Positions 1-12,716 of a DNA stretch of 64,000 nt are shown piece after piece. The notes under the pieces were generated by a model that did no database searches, had not been told where the DNA came from, and saw only the letters and a list, made by a program, of their open reading frames with translations. Numbering within the stretch: position 1 is the stretch's first letter; the number at the start of each line of letters is the position of its first letter. The translations under genes were made by a program, and so were the position numbers. Source of the stretch: Archilochus colubris (taxonomy: Eukaryota > Chordata > Aves > Apodiformes > Trochilidae); assembly GCA_023079485.1 (NCBI GenBank), contig CM041092.1:10491127-10555126 (forward strand). The letters are read 5' to 3'.

Positions 1-3000
1 ACTTGAAAAATGTGAAAAAAGTTTCTACTCAGCAACTTCCTCTACAAAACTACACTTGTAAGGTTTGTTTGGATTTTTTTTTTTGCTTTGTTTTGTTTTC
101 TAGTTAATAAAAGTAATTTACGGATCTTTTTAGGACTGACATGGAGAGAATTAAAAATTAAGACGCTTCTGCAAAGATTCTGCACAAAAGATTGATGAGC
201 CCCTGGACTGGGGCAGGGCAGCACTACCAGGAGATACAGGCTGGCAGATCAGAGCCCCTTCAGGCAGACTTTGGCATAAACCCAGCACCAACTGCATCAC
301 ATCACCTCTGTTCTGCTCCTGGACACAACCAATTCAGCTCTCACATTTGCTCTGGAGTGTTATCTCCTCACTACAGTTTCCATGATATCATCAACCTTTA
401 TCACACCTTACAAAATCAGGAAAACGGAAATAAAAGCCAACAGGTCCCTAAGGAGATCTAACTTCTAATTCCAATGCAATGCTTTATATCTCCCCCAGGT
501 AAGTATTTTTTGCTGATTTTGCACTGATTTTAATGGAAATGCTCAGGTACTGGCTTAACTGGATGCTACTGGACACACAGCATGGGGGAAATATCAAGAA
601 AAGGACACTGAACAGTAACAATTAAAGAACACATTGTGGGGTTTTCTCTTTTTATATATCCCAGTGTTCTCTGTGATGCAGTGCATCTGTAAAAAGTGGT
701 CATTACCAAGAGCTGTAACTTTAGAAAATAGTCAGAAAAATGCAGGAACTGAAAACAGATTAGGATAAGACATTACTGAAGACTGATATGATATGATAGG
801 AAGGATGAAGGCTAGAAAAAGAACAAAAAGAAGAATATGAATAGGAAATTACTGACTTTGCTGCTCATATGAGCTTATGGCATGGAGGGTGTGCTTAAAG
901 GAATGGAACTTTGGGCAAGTAAATCCAATGTGGAAAAAGCTAGTGTGGCTCGTACTAATCTGAGACATCTCTCATGTTAAGTCCTTTCCTGGTCTCTCAT
1001 ATTCTCTAGACAAGAACACACCAACACCATTCAAAAAGTCCCTGTTATTTCTCATAGAAGATCTAAGTGTTTCTTTTGAGCCATGGCAGCGTTATCCGAT
1101 AATGAACATGTTAAGAAAATGGAAAAAATATAATCACAGGCTTGGAGACGAGACATGCTCCTCTTAACCATGACTCTGTAATTTTCAAACAGTATTTATC
1201 ATACAAATAGAATTCAGCTGATGTATTTTTTTTCTTATGCCTGGAAAAAAAGACTGGAAAATAGCTTGAAAATTCTTTTGCCTTGAAAATAGCAGTGGTC
1301 TTTGAATAGTGTAAAGAGTAACTGCTGGTACTGTTACTAACAGAAAACACATTCCCATTATTACAGGTGGAGGAAAGATTTCTTTTTCTTTAATTGAGTA
1401 CCTAGGAAAATATAATTCAAAAGCACAACAATGCTTTCACAACTATAATCTGCGTATTATGTTTGAGCCTTACCAAGACCTAAGCCTTACACAAGGGAAG
1501 AGGGGGAGAGAGAGAGAGGCAGGTTTCCCTCCTGTCACGGCCTTTGAGGCTGACTTGAATTTATTTTTAATTCAGAAATCTGTCAGCTCAGTCTCACCCT
1601 GAGCCACTGGGAGCATGGGCTTGTGTGAGTTTCTCTGTGTGAAGGCAGCCGGGTGAAAATATTTTGCCTGATCACCATATTTAGGGGTCTGTCATATTCC
1701 CTGAACAAGCTACAATTTCACTCATGACTGAAGCAAGCAGGTAAAGCCACACAAATGTAAGCAGCTACATAATGGCTGCATCTGTTTTAATTTTAGTGGC
1801 TTGTCAAATAATGATTGTTATTAAAACAAAGTATATTTTGTCACAGATGCTCCCAACAAAGACTAATTGGCTGTGCAATTACCAGGCTGTGGTTGAACAG
1901 GCACTGGTGCAGAAAGCTGGGTCTGCCCTGGGTCAGCACCCCTGCAACCTGCTCAGGGTTGAAAAAACCCAAGAGCCACGATGGTCCTGGCTCTGACTCC
2001 AAAGAGCAGAGTCAGAAAACCAACCTCCATAACCAGGGCTTAGTACTGCCAAGGACAAAAAGGCTTTGACTTGGTTCATTTCTGGGTTTAGATATCAAGG
2101 GTTTATCAGTGTGATAGAAGACACTCTCCAAGTTCAGAATGGTTTGAGAAGTGTGATGCCAGAGGAGATTTGCCTTGTGACCCCTTAATATACACAGTCC
2201 CATAAAGTAACAAAAAATCAGGAGCTGGCACAGCTTACTTTGCCTTCAATCCAAGAAGAAAGGATGAAGTTGTGACCTCTGAGCCACTCTTCAGTTCTTT
2301 ATCTACTGTGCTCAGAGTTTAGGATGAAGATTTTTACTCAAGGAAAGCTTTCTTTGCTTGACTTTCTTTTAAACTGTGATAGACTTGGTCTCCAGTAAAC
2401 AGTCTCAATCCATTCAGGTTGTATGCAGACTACATAACCAGAAGCCAATATTTTTTAGACAAACACTGATCTCTGAAAGCCTCCAATGAATAAGACTTGA
2501 ACCACACATTCTTCAGAAAACTTAATGTTTAGAAGAAATTTTCTGTATTTTTAAATCAGCATAATCTGTCCTCCTTTAAAAGCAATTTTAATTACATTTC
2601 AGTTTCAAATTTATTTCCTCAAGATGCATAAGATATTATTCTTCACTTAGACTGTGTGTCACTGGAAGCATTTCATTACATGATAAAAATCCCCACAAGC
2701 CTGTCTGGCCTCAGGGTAGAAGTGACTGGAATGACATATCTGTATTTTTAGTTTGAGAATTAAATGTGTATGGGCTGCAGCTCTTGTCCCTTGTGGCAGG
2801 CATCCTCCAGGAGGAGATGGCACATAACGACAAAGGAAAGGGAAGCTGGTGATGGAAGGCAGGCAAGAGAAGAATGACAGCCAAGCTTGCTCTGAATTTT
2901 ACATGGAAATCCCAAAGTAAAACCATGTTATCTCTAAAAAGAAAAGTAGGAGCAACCATCTGGTATGTTTGATGGAGCTGCATACAGGAGTCAATAATCC

Positions 3001-5008
3001 ATAGGAATATACAATGTCAGGTAAATTGCTAAGCATTTCTGCAACATAACCTGCTTCAGGAAGAATGGATGAGGGGCAACTGCAGTAAACAGACTGAGTG
3101 CACAGCACTAACAAGTTTTAGCTACGAGATCTGCTGGGCTGAATTCTCTGCTTTAAGCTACACCTATTCAGGTGTGAAAAACACTTCCTTCCCTCTGCTC
3201 TGATGCTATGTTTGAGTGAGATTTTTCAGCATCCAAACTATATGCTCAGCAAGATCACCTCCATTTTGATAATTGCCTTATGACTGCCTAACATGGCAGC
3301 CTGGGGATTTGTATTCCCAGGAACGTCTGCTAACAGGCATCATCATTCAGTCTGCTGAGGACGAGGCACACCAGTTGATAGAGAGGAAGCACACTGCATG
3401 CTTGAAAGATTATCAGTCTCCCCAGTTTCACTGAGCTTTTGCTCCATAGATGTTGAACCAGAGGCAGTTTTCAGGCAGGACATTGTGTTGTAAGTGCTAT
3501 AAAAATTACCTGTCCTTGGGGCCAAGTTGGTCAGGTCTTGGGACAATTTTTGGAGGTCTGGTTGAGAGCACAGCCCTACAACCCTCTCAGGGAGAATGCA
3601 ACATACAACTTTCTCTGCCCTTTCTAACACCTCCAATCCACACAAAGTAACATTTTAGAGACAGTCTTGGAGAAAAAATCTACCTACTATAAATTCTTTA
3701 CTTAAGGCTTGCAAATTACTTCTCTCCGCAGGGTGCACAAGGAGACAGGATCTGGCATCCCTGAAGTGAAAAATACCTCAATTACTCATCACTCCCTTAA
3801 CCTCAGATACCCCAGTAATTGCTGTGAGTCAGTGAGGCACTTCCAGTAAGCACTCTACTCAGGGGCTGATATTCTCTCTGCTCTTTCCAAAATAGCAACC
3901 ACTTGAGTGGGAGCAGTGCTGATGTGTGAGGTCCCTGAGAGAGGTGGAGGGGCTGGCAGGGGAAGCTGGGTGGGGGCTGAACTGCAAGGTAGAGCTTTAC
4001 AGATGATGCCAGAGGCAAACCTGTCACATGGAGGAAGGGGAGCAAAAAGTAGGAGAGTTTTGGAGGTGCATTCACCCTTTAGGGACACAATGATTATCGC
4101 TTGCTAGAGGAAGAGAACTGATGAATTGGCAAAAAGGTGAGAGTAGGTGCAGCTACTTCAGCCTCACTGTGCAGGTCCAGCATGTACTTTTGAAGAAATC
4201 ATCCAACTGTTTTCTTTTATTGTGCCTTGATACACACTGCTGAGGGGTCTCATGGACACCCACACTGCATTCTTTTGGATGATGATCAAATAGCTGATTC
4301 TCACACACCACAAACAGGTGATCTGGGCATCCATGGGATCAGTCCAAAGTGCAATAGCTGACATGCACATCAGCTCCTCCACACCAACTCTCTTGGGCAG
4401 ATTCATGCCCTGTTGCACACTATTTGCAACCATACATGCACCATGTACCATCTGGGGACATTCCTTATCATTTCTGAGTGTCCTGAGCTTCAAAAGCAGA
4501 AACAGCATGTAATCTCCACCACAATATGCATTTTTCAAGACTGCAAGTCCAATCTAACTGCTCCCTATCACTTCGGTCAACTGTGGACTGGAAAGTGCTG
4601 AGCACAGCTAGTGTGTGAATAAAATGATCGGTCAGAGAGATGGTTTTCCTCAGCTGTAAAAAGAGGACATTCAGATCTTATCATGTTCCAAGCATGGAAA
4701 ATATTCTACTTCAAGAATTACAGGCCCAGCCAGGAAATTCCTGGTGTCACCACATTGCACCCTGTGGCTACTAAACATGCAGAAGAGGGAACAGTCATAC
4801 ACAGGTCTGCACCATCCATTTCATCATCCCATGATACTCAGTGCCTTTTCTTTTTTTTCCTGCACATAGATCTGACAAAAATTTATTCTACAATATTGGT
4901 TTAATGAGAATTTTTCACATTTTTCTATAAAACCAAGAACACCTGAGGAAGACATGCAGCCCTGATAAGAGTTGTTTCATTCAGGCACACAACTGCAAGG
5001 GTTGCTGC
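1..5008. other. Intronic sequence, no gene seen
   Basis: AT-rich single-copy sequence. Apart from the purine tract near 1500 I see no repeat family, RNA gene or exon. ORFs of up to 124 codons occur on both strands (for example 4164-4538, minus) with no recognisable domain and no clear splice context. Confidence 0.6.
1494..1520. repeat. Purine-rich GA tract
   Basis: Unbroken purines including a G5 run and a short (GA)n; simple sequence. Confidence 0.8.
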
Positions 5009-5023
5009 CTCTCTCTCTCTCTC
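5009..5023. repeat. (CT)7 microsatellite
   Basis: A short uninterrupted CT run. Confidence 0.9.
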
Positions 5024-8000
5024 ATAAAGGGCTCTGCTCTCTGACTGCTTTTTTCATGGTCTTGTTGGCAACTTAGGTAAGAGCTCTTCCTTCAAGTCAT
5101 CTCAGCATCACTGCAACTGGAGCATTTTCCCTGCAGAACCCAAGCTTTTGGCTTCTATGAGACTCCATCCTGCTTGGAATGTTTTCCCTGACAGAAATGT
5201 TCCTTCAATCCATACTCCTGTAAATATTAACTCTATACATGTGGCCCTGATTTGCAACCTCTCTACAACTCCACTCCTGAATCTGGTCCATTTGTTCTGT
5301 GGAAAGGGCCAGAGTTATTACTGCTGGTAACCACAACTCAGAGCTGCAAATCAGCATAGAAATGATAAGCCTGTAGCAACAGTAACAGTCAAGAACCCAG
5401 ATACAGATCCCATAAAACCAGGACTTTGCCAAACTGCTTAGGCCAAAAATCCTTCAGCAGATTCCTTATGAGTAACTTCTTAGAAATCATAATTTCAAAA
5501 CCATTGGATAGATCAGCAACCAAAAGATAACATCGCTGAAAGCCCAAACCCTGTGGGTTTTCTTTTTTTCTATAAACAAACAGGGCCGTATTTTGTTCTC
5601 ATTTATAGCCACAAGACTCGCTGGTCTCAGCAAACAGCTATCCAAGATTTACATTCACAAAACACAGAAAGATTAATTTCAGGTTATTTCTGTGCCTGAA
5701 ACTTTCATTTGTGCACAGCCTCAACAGTCTTAGATAGCAAGGAAATGCAAGAAAAGTTTTCTTATGTCCCAGACTACTGAAACAATAGCAAAGAGGGCTG
5801 GATCAGAGATATAAAGTAGAGAGGGCAGCTCGTTTGGAGATGAAAGAGAGATAAGGCACTGTGAGGATGGGATGGAACAGAGCCACCAGTAAATTTCCAC
5901 TTTCTTGTGCTGGGTCTCTTCGTTCCAGTCTTGGTTACTCAAAGCTCTGATCTGAAAACTAGCAGCAAGTAAATACAATAGAACAGAATAAAGGAGAGAA
6001 TAGAGACAGTAAGTGAATAACAACACAAGGAAATTAAGCATCCCAATCACTTGCATCAGAATGACAAGAAATTAAATTGGCACTAGGCCACCTGGAACAA
6101 GCTAAATTGAATAATGTTAATGCTTCAGTTTTACCTTCTATTTACCCAATCAAGTGTTTGCAAACACTCTAACTTCACTGCCCATTAAAAAAAAAAGGGG
6201 AGAGAGAGTTGTATTGGGCAGTTGGACAGGGATCAGAAGAGTGCAAATGAAATGTGCAGAGGTCCACAGCACACAAGCTCTTGGGAAAGAGAGAGAACTG
6301 GGTTTATTTCATCAGAAAAGACTGTGAAAAGCCACACTAAAGGTTTTCAAATGATTTTGCAAAAGGACAACTTCAAACTATCAGATTTCTGCTTAAATTT
6401 CTGCAAATGAGATAAAGTTTTTGGAAAAATGTTTGAAATCAAAGCATAGTGAAGTGCTAAAATACAGCCTACTGTGAGGACTGTGACATCTTGCTGGAGC
6501 TACCAGCAGGAGCTATCATCCTCACTATGAAGTAGGGAACAAATGAGACAAAAAAAATCTCTTCATATTTTCTGATTTGCTTCACAAACAACCTACTGAC
6601 AACTTTGGTAAGCAAATTTTCTAGAGGTGGTATGTTGAAAATCAATGATAGGCTACACCAGTGTCCCCTGCCCAGTATGCTGGGCTTCCATAGACCTCTG
6701 GTGAAGAGCTATGGACATATGAGTGTCTGTCTGTGCAGTACCCACTCACAAAGCATCAGACACCTGACAGCATCATCATTGTGACAAATCTGAACCACAG
6801 CTAAAAGATCCCAGGAGTCTTTTAAATCAATACATGCTTCCTTTAAAATATTGTTATAATTTATTTAGCACTGGTGGTAGCAAATGGTTTAAACATACAA
6901 AGGGTCATTCCAGGTAACTCTCCAAAGGGCAGCCCACGTTACCTGTAAGTTTGAGAAATATTCATTACAGATATCCTTTAAACTTGGTAATGAGCCATGT
7001 TTAATAGACTGTTAGGGCTTTTTTTAATAAGTAAATTTGAAACAGATTCTCCAAGTACTGAAACAAAGTTGGCAAGCTTCAATTCACCACGTGGCTGAGC
7101 GCAGGCATCACAAATACGTGGGGGTGCTCAGGGCCCTGCATCTGTCCCAGGCATTTGGCTAAAAGCCTCTATTCTGTTTCTCCTGCCACATGAAGCTTTT
7201 ATGTTCATAGAATTTAAACGTTTCCTGTTCCTGCCCATACATTTACCATTCATTTATCATTCTCTGAATTAAAACCCAACATGAGGATATTAACAAGCAT
7301 GTAGGTATTTCAGGCACCTCAGTTTTAGGCACCAGCTAGAGACAACAAATGCAAGAAACTGAATCAAATATGTTAGTCATTTTAGCACTTCAATCTCAAG
7401 TTATATCCATCTACCTGAAGGCAAATTTTAACTACAGACTTGAACAAAAAGATCAAGAAATTCTGGACAGGACTGTACCCAATTGTCTCTACCATGATGT
7501 TCTTTAATCTCCTTCTCCCCCTAGTTACCCCTTGGGCACAGTAAAAAAACCAGTAGTGTTTTGCCAAATTTTGCAGTTCCAATTATCCAGTGCTTAACCA
7601 ACCTTTGCTCTTCTAAATTTCCCAGTTTGCTAAGCTAATTATAATGAATTGGCCAGCATGTATACACACTACTGCCCTTCACCCCATCAAAAAGGACTGC
7701 CCAGACATGCACTACAGGTCAGCCATAAGTTAATAACCACAGACAAATTTGAACAGATGTTGCTAGCAAAGAGGTTGTGCTTTTGAAAATGAAGGACAAT
7801 GCTCCATCCTTGCTGGCCTCTTGGAATTAGGCTTATCTTCTACTGCAAATAAGATAGATTGTCTATCTAGATAGGTAGATAGAAGATATTGAGAGACAGA
7901 CATCATCTAGATATCTACAGATTGATTTTTAAAAATTATCACCATTAATCAGAGCTGATCTGATGTATTTATTCACATGATTATTGCAGGAATGTAACAG

Positions 8001-11000
8001 ACACCTCTAAGCATGCAATAAATATATGTCTCACACTATCTGATGGGTAGGAGGCAATAAACTACAACTAGCTTTGAAGCAGATGCGTATAGACTTTACA
8101 CACAACAGGCAGATTTGAAGGTAAAAAACTATGGTGAAAAATTACACCACTATATGACTAGCTACAGTAGAGCACTTGAGTGAAGAAGACTCAGCCTTGC
8201 AGCAACACTTAACATTTTTACTCTACAGAGCTAGATATCTGTCCCTAAGTATTTTTGCCTCTCTTATTTAGATTATAAGCCCTGCAGAATAAAAACTGTC
8301 ACCATCAACATAAAAAGATCCCTTGACTACTGACCTGATTTTTTTTTTTTGTCCCCTAGAAAACAACCATTGGAAACTCTGATTAAACGGGATGCACATG
8401 AACCTCCTCTCTTTTCCCCAGCGGTCACTAAATAGCTTTTCTGAGCAAGCACAGCAAGAGTAAATAAAAGCTGCTTCAATAAAAGAGAAAGTTTGATATC
8501 ATAATTCTTCCCTGTGCAAGGAAGCCTTATAACGAGAATATTAGGTTAGGCAGGACCCTAGACAAAGCAGGGGAAGTCCCATGGCAGCCACACAATGAAT
8601 GGCAGCACTATTAACATTAGGTCATAACCTCCGTGTCGCTGAGCCTTTGTCTGCTTTGACTCTGGTGAGCTCAGAGCTGCCAGCAGCTGTTCCAGGGCAA
8701 CACATGGTGAAAGAGAAAAGCAGCAGCCAGCAAGAGGTTAAAAACGTAGCTTTGAGGCTTTTTTTGTTGTTGTTTTAAGAAGCAACCTCTGAACTCATTA
8801 TTTTATTCCTACCACCTCCTCCTGACCTGTCCAAAAACAGACAGGTGATGTAGGATTTGGAAATGCATGTAAACATGGGAGGTGCTTTCCCTTCCAGTAT
8901 GAAATAACTGTGCTTTGCCTGCATTTCTTTTCAAACAGCTACAAGTTTTTAGCACTTGTGTCAGAAACTCAACATCTGGCCTTATCCAAAGACACCATCA
9001 GTCTAGCACACAGATTACATGCTTGTGTATTTTGACTTCTTGAGATTCTCTTTTTCAATCACGAAAAAAATGCGTTTGTAAAACCAGAACTTTTAATTCG
9101 TCCACTAAAAAAGCAAGTAAACCAGCATGCTGCTCCACACATCAAAACCAAGTTGCTATCAAACATCAGAAGTGGCATACATACTATCCTTACAAACTTT
9201 TTTAAGCAACAAAAGTATTCTTTAGTTTTAAATCTTTTCTTCAAGGCACTAGCTATATATTATTTGCAAATATAAACCATTCCCAAAGTCCAAACATCAC
9301 ATAGAAAAGGTGCAGCTTTTCTAGACCGTCATGTGGCTTATTGCCAAAGAGCATAAAACTATCTACCTATCACAAGTTTCTATTTATTTCTGAGGAGCAA
9401 CATGCACTGGATGGAGCTGATAAATAATTCAGAAGGGAAATACTCTTTTACTACAACTAGAAGGCTCTCAAGTCAGAATGGGAAGAACAGAAAAAAACAG
9501 GAGAGAGGATGAAGTTGACCTGGAAACTAATTCTTTGGGATGTCACCATGATACTGCATACACTGAACAATTTCCTTCATAACACACTTCTACTGCAGGG
9601 GAGCTTAGCCAGGCTTATACCAAGGGGCCTTGGTAAACAGGAGTGACATAAAATGAATAGTGAAGCAGCACAGATTTCTCTCATTACCAAAGCCAGCCCT
9701 GCACCCTGTTTTCATTCACATGTGACTGCTGGACAGAAATGTGATTTTATACCAACACCCTGCTAGCACTGATGGTGTTACCAGTGATACAACTCCCCAA
9801 TAGGCAAGGCCTCAATCAGCTACTGTAGGTATCTGGCAAACTCAGGGATGATGTGTCCTGCGCCAGGAAAAAAGCCTGGTAATCAGTTTGCTGCTGAAAC
9901 ATTACAGACTGAAGTCCCTGGTGCTCTGCAGAGAATCACATCAACAGCAACACAACCAGCAGAAAGATAGATCACTGTGGGCTTGAAACAAAACAGAAAA
10001 ATTTTTTAAAATTAAAAAAAAAAAAAAAAAGCAGCCAGGCAGAAACTCCCATACCCTCACATTTGTCAGATATAAAAACTGTTTTGTTTTCTATTAAGAT
10101 CTTAATGGTAGATGGGATCTGGTAAAATCAGAGCCTTTGCTTTATGAAACAGGCTTGGCACCAGCCTCCCCCCTCATCTCCCATGCACAGGACAGCATGA
10201 GGTTCAAGACCTCATAGCTCTTCAGTCATTCAGAGCTTTCCAAATAAGTTTGCCATTAATTCCCCCATTCTCTTCCCCCGAGTCACAGATAAAAGCTGCA
10301 CACCCATTAGTAACTATTAACTGAGCCTAATCAAATACTCTAGCTGAGTTTTAATGCTGCTATTCAGTTTGGGATGTTTAAACATAATTACAGGCAGCAA
10401 GACTCTTTGACATGACAAATATTTTTTAATAACATTACCAGAATTGTTAGTTCTTGTTTCACTGTGAAAGCAAACAGAGCAATTCCAGCTGGAAAGTTAA
10501 CGTCTATCCTTGCAGTAGGCTAAAAAAGACTCTGGCAGTCACGCAGCCAAGGAAACTGCTTCCACTAACCCAGCAGCAATGGTGCTTCCAGGGAGACACT
10601 CCTACAGCCAACTTCTCTGAAGTTCCATGTAGTGAACCATTACAAAACTTCATATACAAATAGTTCATTCCCTTCCTTGTTTTTTTTTCCTCCCAAATCC
10701 TTCATAATACCCTTATTCTCACACACACCCTCTGACTTGCCCCAGGTTGAGCCTTTGGAAATTACGGATGGAAATTATTATTTCTTTAGAAAGGGAAACA
10801 TTGAGTTACTCAACAAAGGAAATCTTCCAACACTAAGATGATAGCCTAACACTGAGGGCAGAGGGGTCAGAAGGGGAAAGGTGCACACTAAAAACCTTTG
10901 TGATCAGAGTTGACAACAACAGATTTTTGTTCACTTATGTTCATTGTTTAAATTGTATTCTACTGCAAGGAGTCTGGGCGCCTTTCAAATGTAAATATTT

Positions 11001-12691
11001 TACAAGAGAATACCATATGGGAGACACAGCTGTTTGTTTTTATTAGGGAAAAAATTGAATCCTTTCATTTTACAAAGATTTTTTTTTTTAAAGCCCAATG
11101 TGTAGTTATATGCCAACACTTGAATTATCTTAATTCAAATTAATCCCTAAGTAGTCGCAGGAAGTGTTTGAAGTTGGATTTTTGCAGTTGTTAAGTGCTC
11201 AAAGAAGTTGTAAAGGAAATTAAGATTGCAGTATGTTTATACATTATATTTTCCCATCCTTGGTGAAAAAAAACAAAACACATTGACTCCTTACACATTA
11301 CTGCAGGTAACACTTTAAAATTCAGTAAGCTATGATGACATTAAACAGGTACATAAGCAATATTAAATAAAAACGTAATACTACCTGGTTTAAAATCAGA
11401 GACCAGCAAAATCTTCAGAGTAACTGGTTATTCAAACAAAACCTTGCAGATTTTCTCAGGCGTGCTGCTGATTAAAATATTTTGCCAAATAATACCTACA
11501 CAAGGAGCTATGGCAGAAAAAGAAATGCTTCTTTGCTGCTTTTAAAGCTAAGATTGCACTTTGCACACAAAAAACCAGCAGGAACAGAACATTCACTCCC
11601 ATGAGACTCACGTGCCCACAGGTCCCAAGATGCTAATTTTGGATTTTGGGAAAGGCCTCACTCTTGAGACCAGAAAAGATACATGAACATGTCTCACCTT
11701 TACTTCTAACTCTTATCTTTTTATCCTCATCCTTTGCATAGGATTTTTAAGTCACAGAGAAACAGGCATCATCCTGGAGAATTTCAGTGCTGAAACACTA
11801 TACCTGCTCAACCCTAAGCCTGACCCAAGGAAGGGCTGATATAGCTACAGGAACCTCACAGAAGAGTTGTATGACCCAGACACCTGGACAAATAACCCTT
11901 CTACAGGATGCTCTTCCAGAAAGCTGTGATTTAAGTTTTCACAAAAACAGATTCTAATTAAACAGCTTTGCAATCTTTTTTTGCTGGACCTCTCTCTCAT
12001 GAATTCATTTCATTCCTTTCTGAATCCATTTATAATCTCAGTTCTTGTGACCTCCTGTGACAATGAATTTCTCACGTATGTGCTGGGCAGAAAAACTATT
12101 TCTTTCACTTCAGTGCTTCCCTCTTGTGCAAGACACCCTCAGACTTGTAAAATGTGCTGTGCCCTACACAGCCAGCCAAGAGGAAAGGTTTAACATGAGG
12201 TCCAAAAGTGCAGAAACTGAAAAGTGCTGAGAGCTTCATCTCAATTGCTCTGGGAATCCATTGCTACCAGAGAAGAGTGGAAAGGGGAAGGAAGGAAGTT
12301 TTTGAAGGAAACATGCTCTAGTTAAAAATTACACCTAGGGAAACATTAATCAAATCTTTTACTAGAGTGGCCCAATGAACATGTCTGAGCATCAGTCACT
12401 GAAGCATCATTTAACCCATCAGCTCACCACTACCCAAACCCCTCCACTTTGTAGCAGCTGCTCTACTTCAGCCTTCCTTGCATGCTGCTGAAGGCAGTGT
12501 ACACCCCTTCTTGTACACCAACCAAGCATTTCTTGCTCCTCCTCATTCTCCTGCTGCTGCTGCTTCTCTCGTCCCAGTCACTCTGGGGTCTATTTGCTTA
12601 CCAGAAAACAAAGGCCAGCCCCTTTGTTGGGTGACAAAAGGCTTCTTTTTTTTTAAGGGTCTACACCATCCAAACAGAGAGTGGGAGACCA
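5024..12691. other. Intronic sequence, no gene seen
   Basis: Single-copy AT-rich DNA with small self-complementary sites: CTATCTAGATAG at 7863-7874 beside GATA-like repeats, and ATGTTTAAACAT at 10374-10385. The stretch 8590-8760 is repeat-free and could be regulatory, but nothing specific identifies it. Confidence 0.6.
10014..10030. repeat. Poly(A) tract, 17 A
   Basis: A homopolymer preceded by AT-rich sequence. I found no gene-derived sequence or flanking duplication, so it is not called a retrocopy. Confidence 0.9.
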
Positions 12692-12692
12692 G

Positions 12693-12716
12693 CCCGCCCG
12701 CCCGCCCACCCATCCC
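12693..12716 (-). other. Six-tract G-quadruplex motif
   Basis: On the minus strand six GGG runs (complements of CCC at 12693-12695, 12697-12699, 12701-12703, 12705-12707, 12709-12711 and 12714-12716) are separated by loops of 1, 1, 1, 1 and 2 nt. Part of it is a (GCCC)4 tetranucleotide repeat at 12692-12707. Single-nucleotide loops predict a very stable parallel quadruplex. Because the G-rich strand is the coding strand of the inferred intron, it would also form in the RNA. Confidence 0.75.
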
